From: Dipteris shenzhenensis
Lineage: Eukaryota > Polypodiophyta > Polypodiopsida > Gleicheniales
Strand: one strand, 5' to 3'
NCBI GenBank assembly: GCA_047967505.1
Contig: CM106540.1
DNA: 64,000 bases
Position numbers and translations under genes: made by a program. Positions 55,501 to 64,000 of the stretch are shown here, one piece after another; the stretch's first letter is position 1, and each line of letters begins with the position of its first letter. Below the pieces are notes generated by a model, which worked only from the letters and a program-made list of their open reading frames with translations, did not search any database and was not told the DNA's origin.

Positions 55501-56629
55501 TTTAGTTTGCAAGCTGAAGAAGAGTCTCTATGGTCTTAAGCAAGTGCCTAGCGAATGGTATCAGAAGTTTGATGCTTTCATTCGGTCCTAGGGTTTTAGA
55601 AGGAGTGAAATTGATCACTGCCTCTACACTAAAAGGACTAAGGATAGTAGCCTGATAATCCTGGCACTATATGTGGATGATATGCTATTGGCTAGCAAGA
55701 ATACTTATGAGCTAGATGCATTAAAGGCCAAGTTGCATGAGGCCTTTGATATGAAGGATTTGGGACTTGCAGGTCATATTCTTGGTATGCGCATCACGCG
55801 TGATCGGAGTAGGAAACTCCTTTGGCTTTCACAAAAAGAGTATGTTACAAAAGTATTGCAGCGTTTCAATATGGAGGGGGGGAAGGTAGTGAGTACTCCA
55901 TTGCCTCCATATGTGAAACTGAGTCATACAGATAGTCCCAAATCAAATGAGGAAAGGGCCATGATGGCCAAGGTTCCTTATGCATCAGCAGTTGGGAGTC
56001 TTATGTATGCTATGATAGCTACTAGACCAGACATTGCATTTGTAGTGGGAGTTGTTAGCCGGTATATGGCTAATCTAGGAAAGAGGCATTGGGAGGCAGT
56101 TAAGTGCATCATGAGGTACATGAAGGGTACCAAGGAGATGTGCATCTGCTTTGGTAAAGGAGACATGCGTGTACTTGGATACACAGATTCAGACTATGCA
56201 GGGCATGTGGATAGTAGGAGATCCACTTCTGGTTATGTGTTCACCTTTCCAGGTGGTGCAGTGTCGTGGATGTCTCACGCACAGAAGTGCATTGCTTTGT
56301 CTACCACAGAGGTTGAGTATGTTGCAGCCACAGAGGGTTGCAAGGAGGCTATATGGCTTGATTGGCTAGTGGGAGATTTGGGGATTCATACAGGTGTACT
56401 GACATTGCATAGTGATTCCATGAGTGCTATTCAGCTAGCACGGAATCCGGTCTTTCATGCAAAGACCAAACACATTGAGGTCAGGTATCATTTCATCAGG
56501 GAGGTACTTGAGGACAAGCACATAGAGCTTGTCAAGGTTCATACAGATGATAACCCTACAGATATGCTGACGAAGAGTCTACCTAGTCAGCGATTTGAGT
56601 ATTGTCGTGTATTGATGGGCATTGGATAG
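52543..56629 (+). pseudogene. gag-pol of copia element 2, several stops and frameshifts
   Basis: Domains remain in order: UBN2-type gag (FDGTNFSLWKEQIRDVL), knuckle CYHCGKKGHIKKDC (about 53250), protease WILDSGASFHVTPHREWF, integrase (HSDVCGP, TDNGGEYLS, NPVAEKMN), reverse transcriptase (QMDVKTAFLHGDL, YVDDMLLASKN) and RNase H (TDSDYAGHVDSRRSTSGY, STTEVEYVA, HSDSMSAI). Breaks include TAG at 52888, a frame change near 53030, TAG at 53766, a frame change near 54960, TGA at 55178 and TAG at 55589. Not functional. Confidence 0.92.
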
Positions 56630-56682
56630 TATGCTCACTGGTTGTTCTCCCTTAAAGGCACATTGTCCTTTAAGTGGGAGGT

Positions 56683-56853
56683 TGTGGGGATTTAAGGTCA
56701 CTGTGCCTTTACCCCGTTTATGTACAATACTCAAACACATATATAAATGAATGAAAAAGAAGATTAGGGTGGTTTTGCACCCATCAAAACTTGTGTGGCT
56801 CTTTGTCTCTCTCTCTCCTTCTTCCGTTCTTGCTTCCGTTGAGAGCACTCTCA
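56683..56853 (+). repeat. 3' LTR of copia element 2
   Basis: 171 bp from TGTGGGGATTTAAGG to GAGAGCACTCTCA; preceded by the polypurine tract. Confidence 0.9.
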
Positions 56854-56900
56854 TCCTACACATGACATAAATGGATTGATCGCCATTTAATATATCTTTC

Positions 56901-57581
56901 TCACTGCTGCTCACATTTACTATGTTCAATGGCATTTTTTAATTCATCACATGTCTTACATTTTGACATCCTTTGCTTTGATGGTGTCTTGACATGGCAA
57001 AAATCTCTACGCCAAATTTTGTACAAGGTTGACTGTGAAATCATGCTCTCATCTCTGTCTTGTAAAGTTTTATTGACAGTTTCTCGAACGACCTTCTTTG
57101 TCATTCCCAAAGGAAGATGTTGTTGACATTTGACACATCCATCTAGCATTGTTTGTTGAAGATGAGACTGTGGTAATGCATGGTCTTCAAGAACTTGCTT
57201 TAATGTTGTGGTTGCATTTATAGTGCTTCTGTGGCATTTAAGCTTGTAGGTATTTCCATGAATTGTATGAACCACTTTTTCTTTCACCTTTGCACAAATG
57301 GTCCAGTATGTGCCATGTGATAGTCCAGTTAACCATTGATATCCTCGACTGCAAATCGATCTCCCATTAATCGTGGGTTTCAATCTAGGTTTATAGTGTC
57401 TTGTGCTCAAATCTTGATTAGTGCCTTGATGAAGAAAGCATGAAAACTCTTGAAGAAGATAGTTATGTTTATTAGGCGTTGTCTTACTCCAAATACCAAG
57501 GCGTATGGCTGCACAATCATCTTTCCCAACTTTTCTAATGCAAAGTCTCTTGCAACAAACTTGCATAAGCATCCTTTCCAT
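56901..57581 (-). pseudogene. Transposase-like protein, N-terminal part, cut by the copia element
   Basis: 226 codons on the minus strand. NGRSICSRGYQWLTGLSHGT, HGNTYK, and especially STLYKIWRRDFCHVKTP, then KQRMSKCKTCDELK, match the general pattern of a widespread family of uncharacterised transposon proteins (KIW..FPHV..P...R.SKC..C). The family name is from memory of its pattern only. The expected C-terminal catalytic half is missing: the frame meets TGA at 56901 and the copia LTR begins at 56853. Confidence 0.5.
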
Positions 57582-57587
57582 ATTCTC

Positions 57588-57917
57588 CTAGGATAACATT
57601 ACATGTCTCTTTGATTCTAAAATTGATGCAATGATTCTTCGCCTCTTCACACTCACATACTTTCTTTTTGTAAATGGTGTCTTGCGTTTTCCAGTTGTAA
57701 GCCCCTCAGACCTCGAATCCATTTCCCTCGAATCTTCATCTCTATAATCAAATGTTGTGTGGGCTTGAGAATTATTTGATACCTTATAATATCTTGGAAA
57801 TGGCAATCTAGTAGACATGTTCATTGATGTCAATTTGTTGCCAATGCCTCTTGAATTTTGTGGTTGAACTCTTTCTCCTTCGTAACTCAAGATTCTCCCA
57901 TCTATATTCTTTGGCAT
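57588..57917 (-). other. Basic ORF upstream of the transposase-like ORF
   Basis: 109 codons, minus strand, rich in Arg and Lys near the end (TGKRKTPFTKRKYVSVKRRR), a possible nuclear localisation signal. It directly precedes 57581 and may be an exon of the same gene. No domain recognised. Confidence 0.4.
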
Positions 57918-57956
57918 GCTAGCAACAATATTATAAACAACATGATAAGTCTCAGA

Positions 57957-58670
57957 TTATCTGCCCCTTTTGCCCTGCGTTCGAGTGGTAACATCATGAT
58001 CATTGTCACTAATATCATCAATTCCTGTTATTGCATCACTTATCCCATCGATCTTTGCATGTATTTTTCTTTGTGGTCCCATCTTATTATTCTCAACATA
58101 AGACAAGTCTTCTATATTAGTAAGCATGTTTGAGTCACTTGCAACACAAGACAAGTCTTTTATATCAGTGAGCCTGTTCGAGTCACTTGCAACACAGGAC
58201 AAGTCTTCTATACCAGTGAGCCTTTTCGAGTCACTTGCAACACAGGACAAGTCTTCTATGTAACCAGTGATCCTGTTCGAGTCACTTGCAACACAAGACA
58301 AGTCTTCTATACCAGTGAGTATATTTGAGTCACTTGCAACACAAGAAATCTTTTCTACATCAACATCTGTTACTATAATGTTCTCAACACCTATGAGCAT
58401 GCCACTATGATACTCTTGATCACTACTATAGCTTCTTATCAATTTGGATCCCATTTGTGTTATAGTCCTTTTCTTCTGATAATATTCTATTGTGTCTTCC
58501 ATGACATTGAAGGTAACTGTCTTGGGCAAACTTGATTTCAAGAAAGCTAACCCCAATTTACAAGTACTATGAACTTGTAGATGAGACATAGTATTATGGA
58601 CATCTAGATGTGAAGTACTATCCATTGCATTTTGAATGACACATGCACTAGTCAACTTAATTATCTCCAC
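57957..58670 (-). CDS. Orphan ORF with a 16-residue tandem peptide repeat
   Basis: 237 codons, minus strand. The centre carries five to six copies of a unit like IEDLSCVASDSNRLTG (48 bp each). Non-repeat parts show no known domain; the C-terminus is Asp-rich, then RTQGKRGR. The repeat keeps frame and most changes are conservative. One copy is a codon longer (TGYIEDL). Lies between ORFs on the same strand that may be exons of one transposon-like gene. Confidence 0.5.
   Translation of the reverse strand: MEIIKLTSACVIQNAMDSTSHLDVHNTMSHLQVHSTCKLGLAFLKSSLPKTVTFNVMEDTIEYYQKKRTITQMGSKLIRSYSSDQEYHSGMLIGVENIIVTDVDVEKISCVASDSNILTGIEDLSCVASDSNRITGYIEDLSCVASDSKRLTGIEDLSCVASDSNRLTDIKDLSCVASDSNMLTNIEDLSYVENNKMGPQRKIHAKIDGISDAITGIDDISDNDHDVTTRTQGKRGR
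58095..58350 (-). repeat. 48-bp coding minisatellite
   Basis: Plus-strand phrase GAGTCACTTGCAACACA(A/G)G, then ACAAGTCTT(C/T)TAT, recurs about every 48 bp (51 once) across 58130-58350. Confidence 0.9.
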
Positions 58671-58856
58671 TATACAGAGAAAACTCTGAGCATAGCTCTT
58701 AAAGTTGCCAATTGCTAAAACTTCTCCAAATCAAGATAACATCTCTACTTTTTTCCCCTCAAAATAAAATTTCTTGATATCTTGAAAGTATGTCTTTGGA
58801 ACAATTTCATCTTGGTCCCAGAGAGTTCTGTGTGATTGCATATCAAATATGTCACA

Positions 58857-59087
58857 TTATAAGATATCTCCCAATGTTTCAAAGTCTCCACATGGATATT
58901 TTAAATGTACTTCAGGATTTACAACATTGGTGATTATCACTACACATCTTCTCTCACCACAACATTGGAAATGACACACATTCATAGGATCAAGACTATG
59001 AATTCGTCCAAAAGCCACCACTTTATTCTTCTTATATAACACCACATCCATACCCTCTGTTATGGTGAATACATGTTTTATGTACAA
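58857..59087 (-). CDS. Orphan ORF, probable exon of the same minus-strand gene
   Basis: 76 codons: a compact beta-like sequence (MDVVLYKKNKVVAFGRIHSL, ... CCGERRCVVIITNVVNPEV). No family named. The start lies near the left edge of the foldback structure. Order and strand suggest that it belongs with 57.0-58.7 kb. Confidence 0.4.
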   Translation of the reverse strand: MYIKHVFTITEGMDVVLYKKNKVVAFGRIHSLDPMNVCHFQCCGERRCVVIITNVVNPEVHLKYPCGDFETLGDIL

Positions 59088-59201
59088 AAATAGATTAGCA
59101 ACTCAAAAAAAGACACAATAAATAATCATTGAGCTTATTATTACTTAATAACTTTTATATCAAAACTAGCAGAGAAGGCATTAAACCTAAACCCTACATC
59201 C

Positions 59202-60471
59202 TAAACTTTAAACAATTAATACCAAAACATCTTAACCACCATAAATCCTAAACTTTAAACATTTATTTCCTAAAGCCTAAACCCTAAACCCTAAACTCCT
59301 AAATAATAAATCCTAAACCCTAAACCCTCAATCCCAAACTCTAAATCCTAAATCCTAAATCCTAAACCTTAAACCCTAACCCTAAAATAAAACCAAAATT
59401 TAATGATTTTTTTAAATTTGTGTAACAGGTTGGATATATCCCCCAACCTATTGCTCAAGCAACAGGTTGGGGGATATATCCAACCTATTGCACAAATTAA
59501 GAATTTTCTTGATTTGTGCGACAGATTGGATATATAGTTGGGGGTGCACCCCCAATCTGTTGCTTGAGCAATAGGTTGGGGGATATATCCAACCTATTCC
59601 ACAAGTCAAGAATTTTCTTAATTTGTGCTATATAACAACCTGTTGCACAAATTATGCAATAGGTTGGGGGATATATCCAACCTGTTGCACAAATCAAGAA
59701 AATTCTTGACTTGTGGAACAGGTTGGATATATCCCCCAACCTGTTACTCAAGCAATAGGTTGGGGGGTATATCAACCTATTGCACAAATCAAGAAAATTC
59801 TTGACTTGCAGAACAGGTTGGATATATCCCCCAACCTATTGCTTGAGCAACAGGTTAGGGGATATATCCAATCTGTTGCACAAATCAAGAAAATTATTGA
59901 TTTGTGCAACAGGTTGGATATCCCCCAACCTGTTGCAGCAGGTTGGGAGGTATATCCAATCTATTGCACAAATGAAGGAATTTTCTTGATTTGTGCAATA
60001 GGTTGGATATATCCCCCAACCTGTTGCTCAATCCAACCTGTTGCACAAAATTAAGAAAATTCTTAACTTGTGGAACAAGTTGAATATATCCCCCAACCTG
60101 TTGCTCAAGCAACAGGTTGGGGGTGCATCCCCAACTGTATATCCAATCTGTTGCACAAATCAAGAAAATTCTTGATTTGTGTAATAGGTTGGATATATCC
60201 CCCAACTTGTTGCTTGAGCAGCACGTTGGGAGATATATCTAACCTGTTGCACAAATAAAAAAATTTCATTAAATTTTAGTTGTATTTTAGGGTTTAGGGT
60301 TTAGGATTTAGGATTTAGGGTTTAGGATTTAGAGTTTAGGGTTTAGGGTTTAGGGTTTAGGATTTATTGTTTAGGAGTCTAGGATTTAGGGTTTAGGGTT
60401 TAGGAATTAAAAGTTTAAAGTTTAGGATTTACAGTGGTTAAGATGTTTTGGTATTAATTGTTTAAAGTTTA
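59202..60471. repeat. 1.27-kb foldback structure with telomere-like arms
   Basis: The outer arms, about 59202-59430 and 60240-60471, are reverse complements with few differences: TAAACTTTAAACAATTAAT, a run of CCCTAAA-type repeats (59270-59390) on the left and the mirror TTTAGGG-type run (60285-60410) on the right. The centre is a ladder of inverted units, each with CAACAGGTTGG, ATATATCC and CCAACCTGTTGC plus AATCAAGAAAATTCTTGATT. A further unit lies at 60472-60550. This architecture matches foldback-type elements (long arms made of subrepeats). No coding capacity; the short ORFs inside are by-products. No target duplication identified. Confidence 0.85.
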
Positions 60472-60550
60472 TCCAGCCAACTGTATATCCAATCTGTTGC
60501 ACAAATCAAGAAAATTCTTTAATTGTGCAACAGCTTGGATATATCCAATA

Positions 60551-62100
60551 CTAGGTACGATCGTTTGCAAAGGCTTTACTTTAAGTAATTATAAGTCTAC
60601 CTAGTTAAAGTATCCTACTTATTAGGGACAAGCACATAGGCGAAAAGCACACCGATTCATATTTTCTTACATTCATGCTGCATGGTGTATCAGAAGAAAT
60701 GAAGAAGTATGTGATAAGAAATATTCATAAGAAATATGTATTCCATATCATGGATTCATACCATGGATATCTGGTGGTTGCTAAAGTAGAAAAATGATAT
60801 GGATTCAATGATACTGTAGTTTTGTGCAAAGCCTTAAACAAAGTTTAAGGCTTTTGCAAAGTATTACATATTGTAACAAAGATAAGCAAGTATGCTAAAC
60901 CTCTTCCAAATTCTATGGTTTTAAATACCTACTTTACAAATACATTATCTAATTCTTCATTCTTTGACTAACAAGTATTATACACATGGAAAAAAAGCAT
61001 ACATGCTAAAAGCACTTGTGTAAATTTTAATATTTTCTTATTTTTAAAATTAATTCAATTCTTTGTTTGACTACCTTTTTAAAATTTAAAGGTTATTAGT
61101 ATATAATATACATAATTTTAAATGTTATTAATGTATAATATTAATAATTTATATATTTATTTAAACTTATACAATAATTATATTATATTTATATTAGTTT
61201 TTAAGTTGATAATGTATATTTTTATTAAAACTTAAATTTAATATCTAGTTAATAGCAAGAAGAATATTATAGAGATTTTTCATATTAAGAACTACCTTAC
61301 AAATACATTCACTAATTCTTCATTGTTTTAAGCATAAGTATTATATAAAGCACATATGCTAGAAGGCCTCCCATTCAAAAATATTTTCATTGTTATATTT
61401 TTTTAATTAATGTATTTATATATATATTTATATAATGATTATATAATATTTATATTAATTTATAGATTAACAATATATATTTTTAGCAAAATTATATTTT
61501 AGTAAGAGTTTTTGGATAGATTTATGGTTAAATTTTGTTTTGAAGTTCTTGCATACGCAATAGGTAGGGAGGTTTGAGTGGTTTTGAGGTTGAGAGAGAA
61601 ATTTGTAATAGATTGTTTTCTAATTTATTTTTTTTGAAAAATTATTGTGTGCCTAATAGACTGGGAGAGTTTGAGGTTGAGAAAAATTTGTGACAATAGG
61701 TTGTGAGAGTTTGAGATAAAGAGGAAAATTTGTGGGAAAAAAGACTTAATGCAAAAGATGGTTTTTGAAGTTGTTGCATACGCAACAAGTTTTTGAGAAA
61801 AGAATCAGGTTTGAAAAAAAATTCAAATTTACAAAAACTTGATTCTTAGAAGTTCTTACATATGCAATAGGTTGGAAATGAACTCACCTCTTGCAACATT
61901 TTGAAAATTTTGAGAATCCTGCAACAGGTTGATGAGAGGAGAGAAGCGTGGAGTGTGAAAGAATGAACTTTGAATGAAAGAGAGAATGAAGAATGTTCTA
62001 CTTATAGTGAACCTAAAAGAACTAAAAAAACCTAAAAAACTAAAAAAGGTTGACTTGATCTAAAAGCTGTAGACCCATTTTCTATAAAACTCTACTTCTC
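60551..62100. other. AT-rich region, no gene seen
   Basis: AT-rich with long TATATTTATAT stretches (61130-61500). From 61540 to 61930 phrases such as GCATACGCAA(T/C)A(G/A)GT and GCAACAGGTTG recur weakly, echoing the foldback unit. It ends at the pyrimidine tract. Confidence 0.6.
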
Positions 62101-62134
62101 CTCATTCTCTCTCACAACTTTCCTGGAGCTCCTC

Positions 62135-62674
62135 CACCACCTCCCCACCTAGGTACTCCCTCCCTCCCTTCCCCTCTCCTCGTCCCCTCCCTTCCCCTCT
62201 CCTCCGTCCCCTCCCTTCCCCTCTCCTCTTGCTTCCCATCCCCTCTCCTCCCTCCCCTCCCTTCCCACCTCCTCCCGCTTCCCATCCCCTCTCCTCCCAC
62301 TTCCTCTCTTCCCTCCCTTTCCCTCTTCTCCCTCTTCCCCCCTCCCCTCCCATCCCCCCTCCCTCCTTCCGCTTCCCCCTTTCCCTCTCCTCCCTTCCCC
62401 CTCCCTTCCCCTGTCCTCTCCCTCCTCCCGCTTTCCCTTCCCCTCCCTTCCCCTCTTCTCCCTTCCCCCTCCCTTCCCCCCTCCCCTCCCTTCCTCCTTT
62501 CCGCCTCCCTTCCCCTCTCCTCCCGCTTCCCCCTCCCCTCCCCTCCCTTCCTTCCTTTCCCCTCCCTTCCCCTCTCCTCCCACTTCCCCCTCCCCTCCCC
62601 TCCCTTCCTCCCTCCCCTCCCCTTCCTTCCCCTCTCGTCGCGCTTCCCCTCCCCTCTTCTCCCGCTTCCCCCTC
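62135..62674. repeat. Pyrimidine tract, second copy
   Basis: About 540 bp of C/T-rich sequence. From about 62423 it matches positions 1-235 word for word with small changes, up to the CTCCGAGCGGAGAGC spacer. Confidence 0.92.
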
Positions 62675-62779
62675 CGAGCGGAGAGCTTTTTTGTTTTAGG
62701 CAAGGAGGCAGCGAGCGGTGAGGGGGAAGTGAGGGGAGGAGAGGGGAGAGGGGAGGGGAGGGGCGGGATGGGGAGGGGA
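62675..62779. repeat. Spacer and purine tract, second copy
   Basis: Same spacer (GAGCGGAGAGCTTTTTTGTT) and GGGGA tract as 236-342, a few substitutions apart. Confidence 0.9.
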
Positions 62780-64000
62780 TGTGAAAGTGCAGATCGTGCT
62801 CTCCTGGTGCAACATGGAATTAGCAAAAGATCAAGGGGGATCAAACCATAGAAGAAACTCCATGAAAGACATATGGTAGGCAATACCCAATCTATTACAA
62901 TGTGCTTGTATTCAACAATACATGATAGGCCTCTTATATAGAGAGTGCCCTTTGAATAGTCAAACCATGTGTGATCCTCTCATCCACATCTCTCCTTGTG
63001 GATATCCTCAATCCACATCTCCACATCATGTAGTCCACATCTTAGGGTGGCTACTTTAATTCTTTCCTATACCATACCTTAGCCTTTAATTATGTGCTCA
63101 TGGCACCACAACTCTCAATACCTTCCCTTGGTGCCATGACCCTTTGGCTACTGCAAGGTGGTCAGATGTGAGTTACATTCCATCACCTCCCCTTAGTGCA
63201 TGCATTGCTACTTAAGTGGGTCAAGTGTGGTTTTTACATGTCAATACCTCCCCTGGGTGCTTTCATAGCTACTCTCAGGTGGTCAGGCTTGATTTACAAA
63301 ACATAGGCAAGGTTGGCAAGGTTTTTGTTTGTCGATGGCATTCGCTTCTTCTCTTGACATAGCTTGATGCATGATGCTTTGTTCTTCCATGTGCCTTAAT
63401 GCTTTCTATGTGGATGCCATGCTTTTTGCTATGGTCATCTCATGCACTTGTGCTTTTGGCATGCTTTTTGCATTCATGCATTGCTTTTCCATTTGTTGCA
63501 AAGGTCTTACCAATTGATTTCTTTCAATATTGGTAGTGTCTAATTGCATACAATGATTCTGACTTGACAGGCGCGTAGAGCTCGAAAAGACGATCACTTT
63601 TTCTTTTTGGAGTGTGTCCAAATTCTTCTTTTATTGGAAGTTACGACTTGTCAAAGGTTCTGTGAAGAAGAGGTCCTTTGATGATGTGTCACAGGGATTC
63701 ACATGCTCCACTCACACTGTGCTTAGCAAGAAGCTATGTGCTTCGGTGGAACTTTTAACTAACCCCATAACTTAACCATGGCTATGTTTGACCTTACTAG
63801 AGTTGTGTCTTATCTGCCACCTGGCACTCTGCTAACCAAAGACCACTAAACCAAACTTGGAGTTAGCTAAACTGAACCACAGGTCCTATCTGCCACATGG
63901 CTTTTCCAAGGAAGCCTTACAAAAAAATTGAAGTTTGCAACAGGGAGCTCGGGGCGACGCACTTTTGCGCTCTGAATCTCGATTTTGTTGAATGTGATCG
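62780..64000 (-). mobile_element. Non-autonomous LTR element, second copy, cut by the window end
   Basis: LTR 62780-63120 (341 bp) and the adjacent interior match 343-1540, with scattered substitutions and a 24-bp insertion near 63445. It sits at the same position in the same purine tract as the first copy, so the two share an insertion event. The other LTR lies beyond the window. Confidence 0.92.

Larger units (their letters stand above)
50995..56853 (+). mobile_element. Decayed Ty1-copia element 2, 5' LTR truncated
   Basis: 3' LTR 56683-56853 (171 bp, TGTGGGGATT...GCACTCTCA); the 5' LTR keeps only its last 108 bp (50995-51102). Primer site TGGTATCAGAGC at 51105-51116; polypurine tract AAGTGGGAGG before the 3' LTR. 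No target duplication can be seen because the left end is missing. The left flank is Helitron and the right flank an unrelated transposase-like gene, so the left boundary is a rearrangement breakpoint. Long 5' leader (51117-52540) without coding features. Confidence 0.9.

Noticed and set aside
59270-59390. A true chromosome end
   Set aside because: The telomere-like runs are interstitial, degenerate and inverted with respect to each other, with genes and repeats on both sides.
59497-60258. Overlapping frames with the peptides NRLDIPPNLLLEQQ and ISNLLHKSRKFL on both strands
   Set aside because: They are translations of the foldback ladder in different frames; the same DNA words give the same peptides on both strands.
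62102-62883. Long Arg/Gly/Glu and Ser/Pro frames on both strands
   Set aside because: Same cause: the C/T-rich tract and its complement lack stops in several frames.
1-64000. tRNA or rRNA genes
   Set aside because: None seen on either strand; tRNA-like matches are only the short LTR primer sites.

Overview
This is a stretch of a large, repeat-rich land-plant nuclear genome. The evidence is spliced coding exons with GT-AG borders, a plant class II small heat-shock protein gene, TTTAGGG-type telomere-like repeats, Ty1-copia and Ty3-gypsy elements with tRNA-iMet-type primer sites, MITEs and a Helitron. A fern or another large-genome seed-free plant is my guess, with low confidence; nothing here fixes the species. 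Only one gene looks intact and conventional: the heat-shock gene at 45.5-46.2 kb, with a perfect heat-shock element upstream. Almost everything else is mobile DNA, decayed orphan genes, or satellite.

Layout. 0-3.6 kb: pyrimidine and purine tracts split by a 2.9-kb non-autonomous LTR element (minus strand). 4.2-7.6 kb: decayed orphan gene (plus). 7.9-8.1 kb: cluster of ~26-bp palindromes. 8.8-9.2 kb: last two exons of a minus-strand gene of unknown function. 9.27-18.48 kb: very young Ty3-gypsy element (minus) with 990-bp LTRs differing by one base, a perfect 5-bp target duplication, one nonsense codon in gag-pol, and extra ORFs upstream of gag, including a complete second RNase H; it carries an internal MITE. 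19.3-28.9 kb: three minus-strand copies of a Ulp1/C48-like protease gene, with a nearly intact Ty1-copia element inserted at 20.69-26.20 kb. 29.7-34.5 kb: minus-strand orphan cluster (SET domain, FCP1-like phosphatase C-terminal half, a possible methyltransferase relative, two unknowns). 34.7-42.26 kb: 7.5-kb complex satellite built from modules that contain half of the same palindrome. 42.3-45 kb: palindromes, a possible retrotransposon primer site, second MITE, and a fragment of the Ulp1-like gene. 45.5-46.2 kb: heat-shock gene. 47.3-51.0 kb: Helitron-type helicase remnant followed by a GIY-YIG nuclease (minus). 51.0-56.85 kb: decayed Ty1-copia element whose 5' LTR is cut at the Helitron junction. 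56.9-59.1 kb: transposon-like gene remnants (minus), one with a coding minisatellite. 59.2-60.5 kb: 1.27-kb foldback structure with telomere-like arms. 60.5-62.1 kb: AT-rich, nothing seen. 62.1-64 kb: a second copy of the opening tracts and LTR element.

The main points of interest are the gypsy element whose catalytically complete RNase H sits upstream of gag while the RNase H in pol seems to have lost its first catalytic Asp; the Helitron helicase next to a GIY-YIG domain; the palindrome family shared by intergenic DNA and the satellite; the telomere-like foldback element; and the Ulp1/SET/phosphatase gene neighbourhood. All coordinates and similarities were read by eye; no alignment or database search was run.
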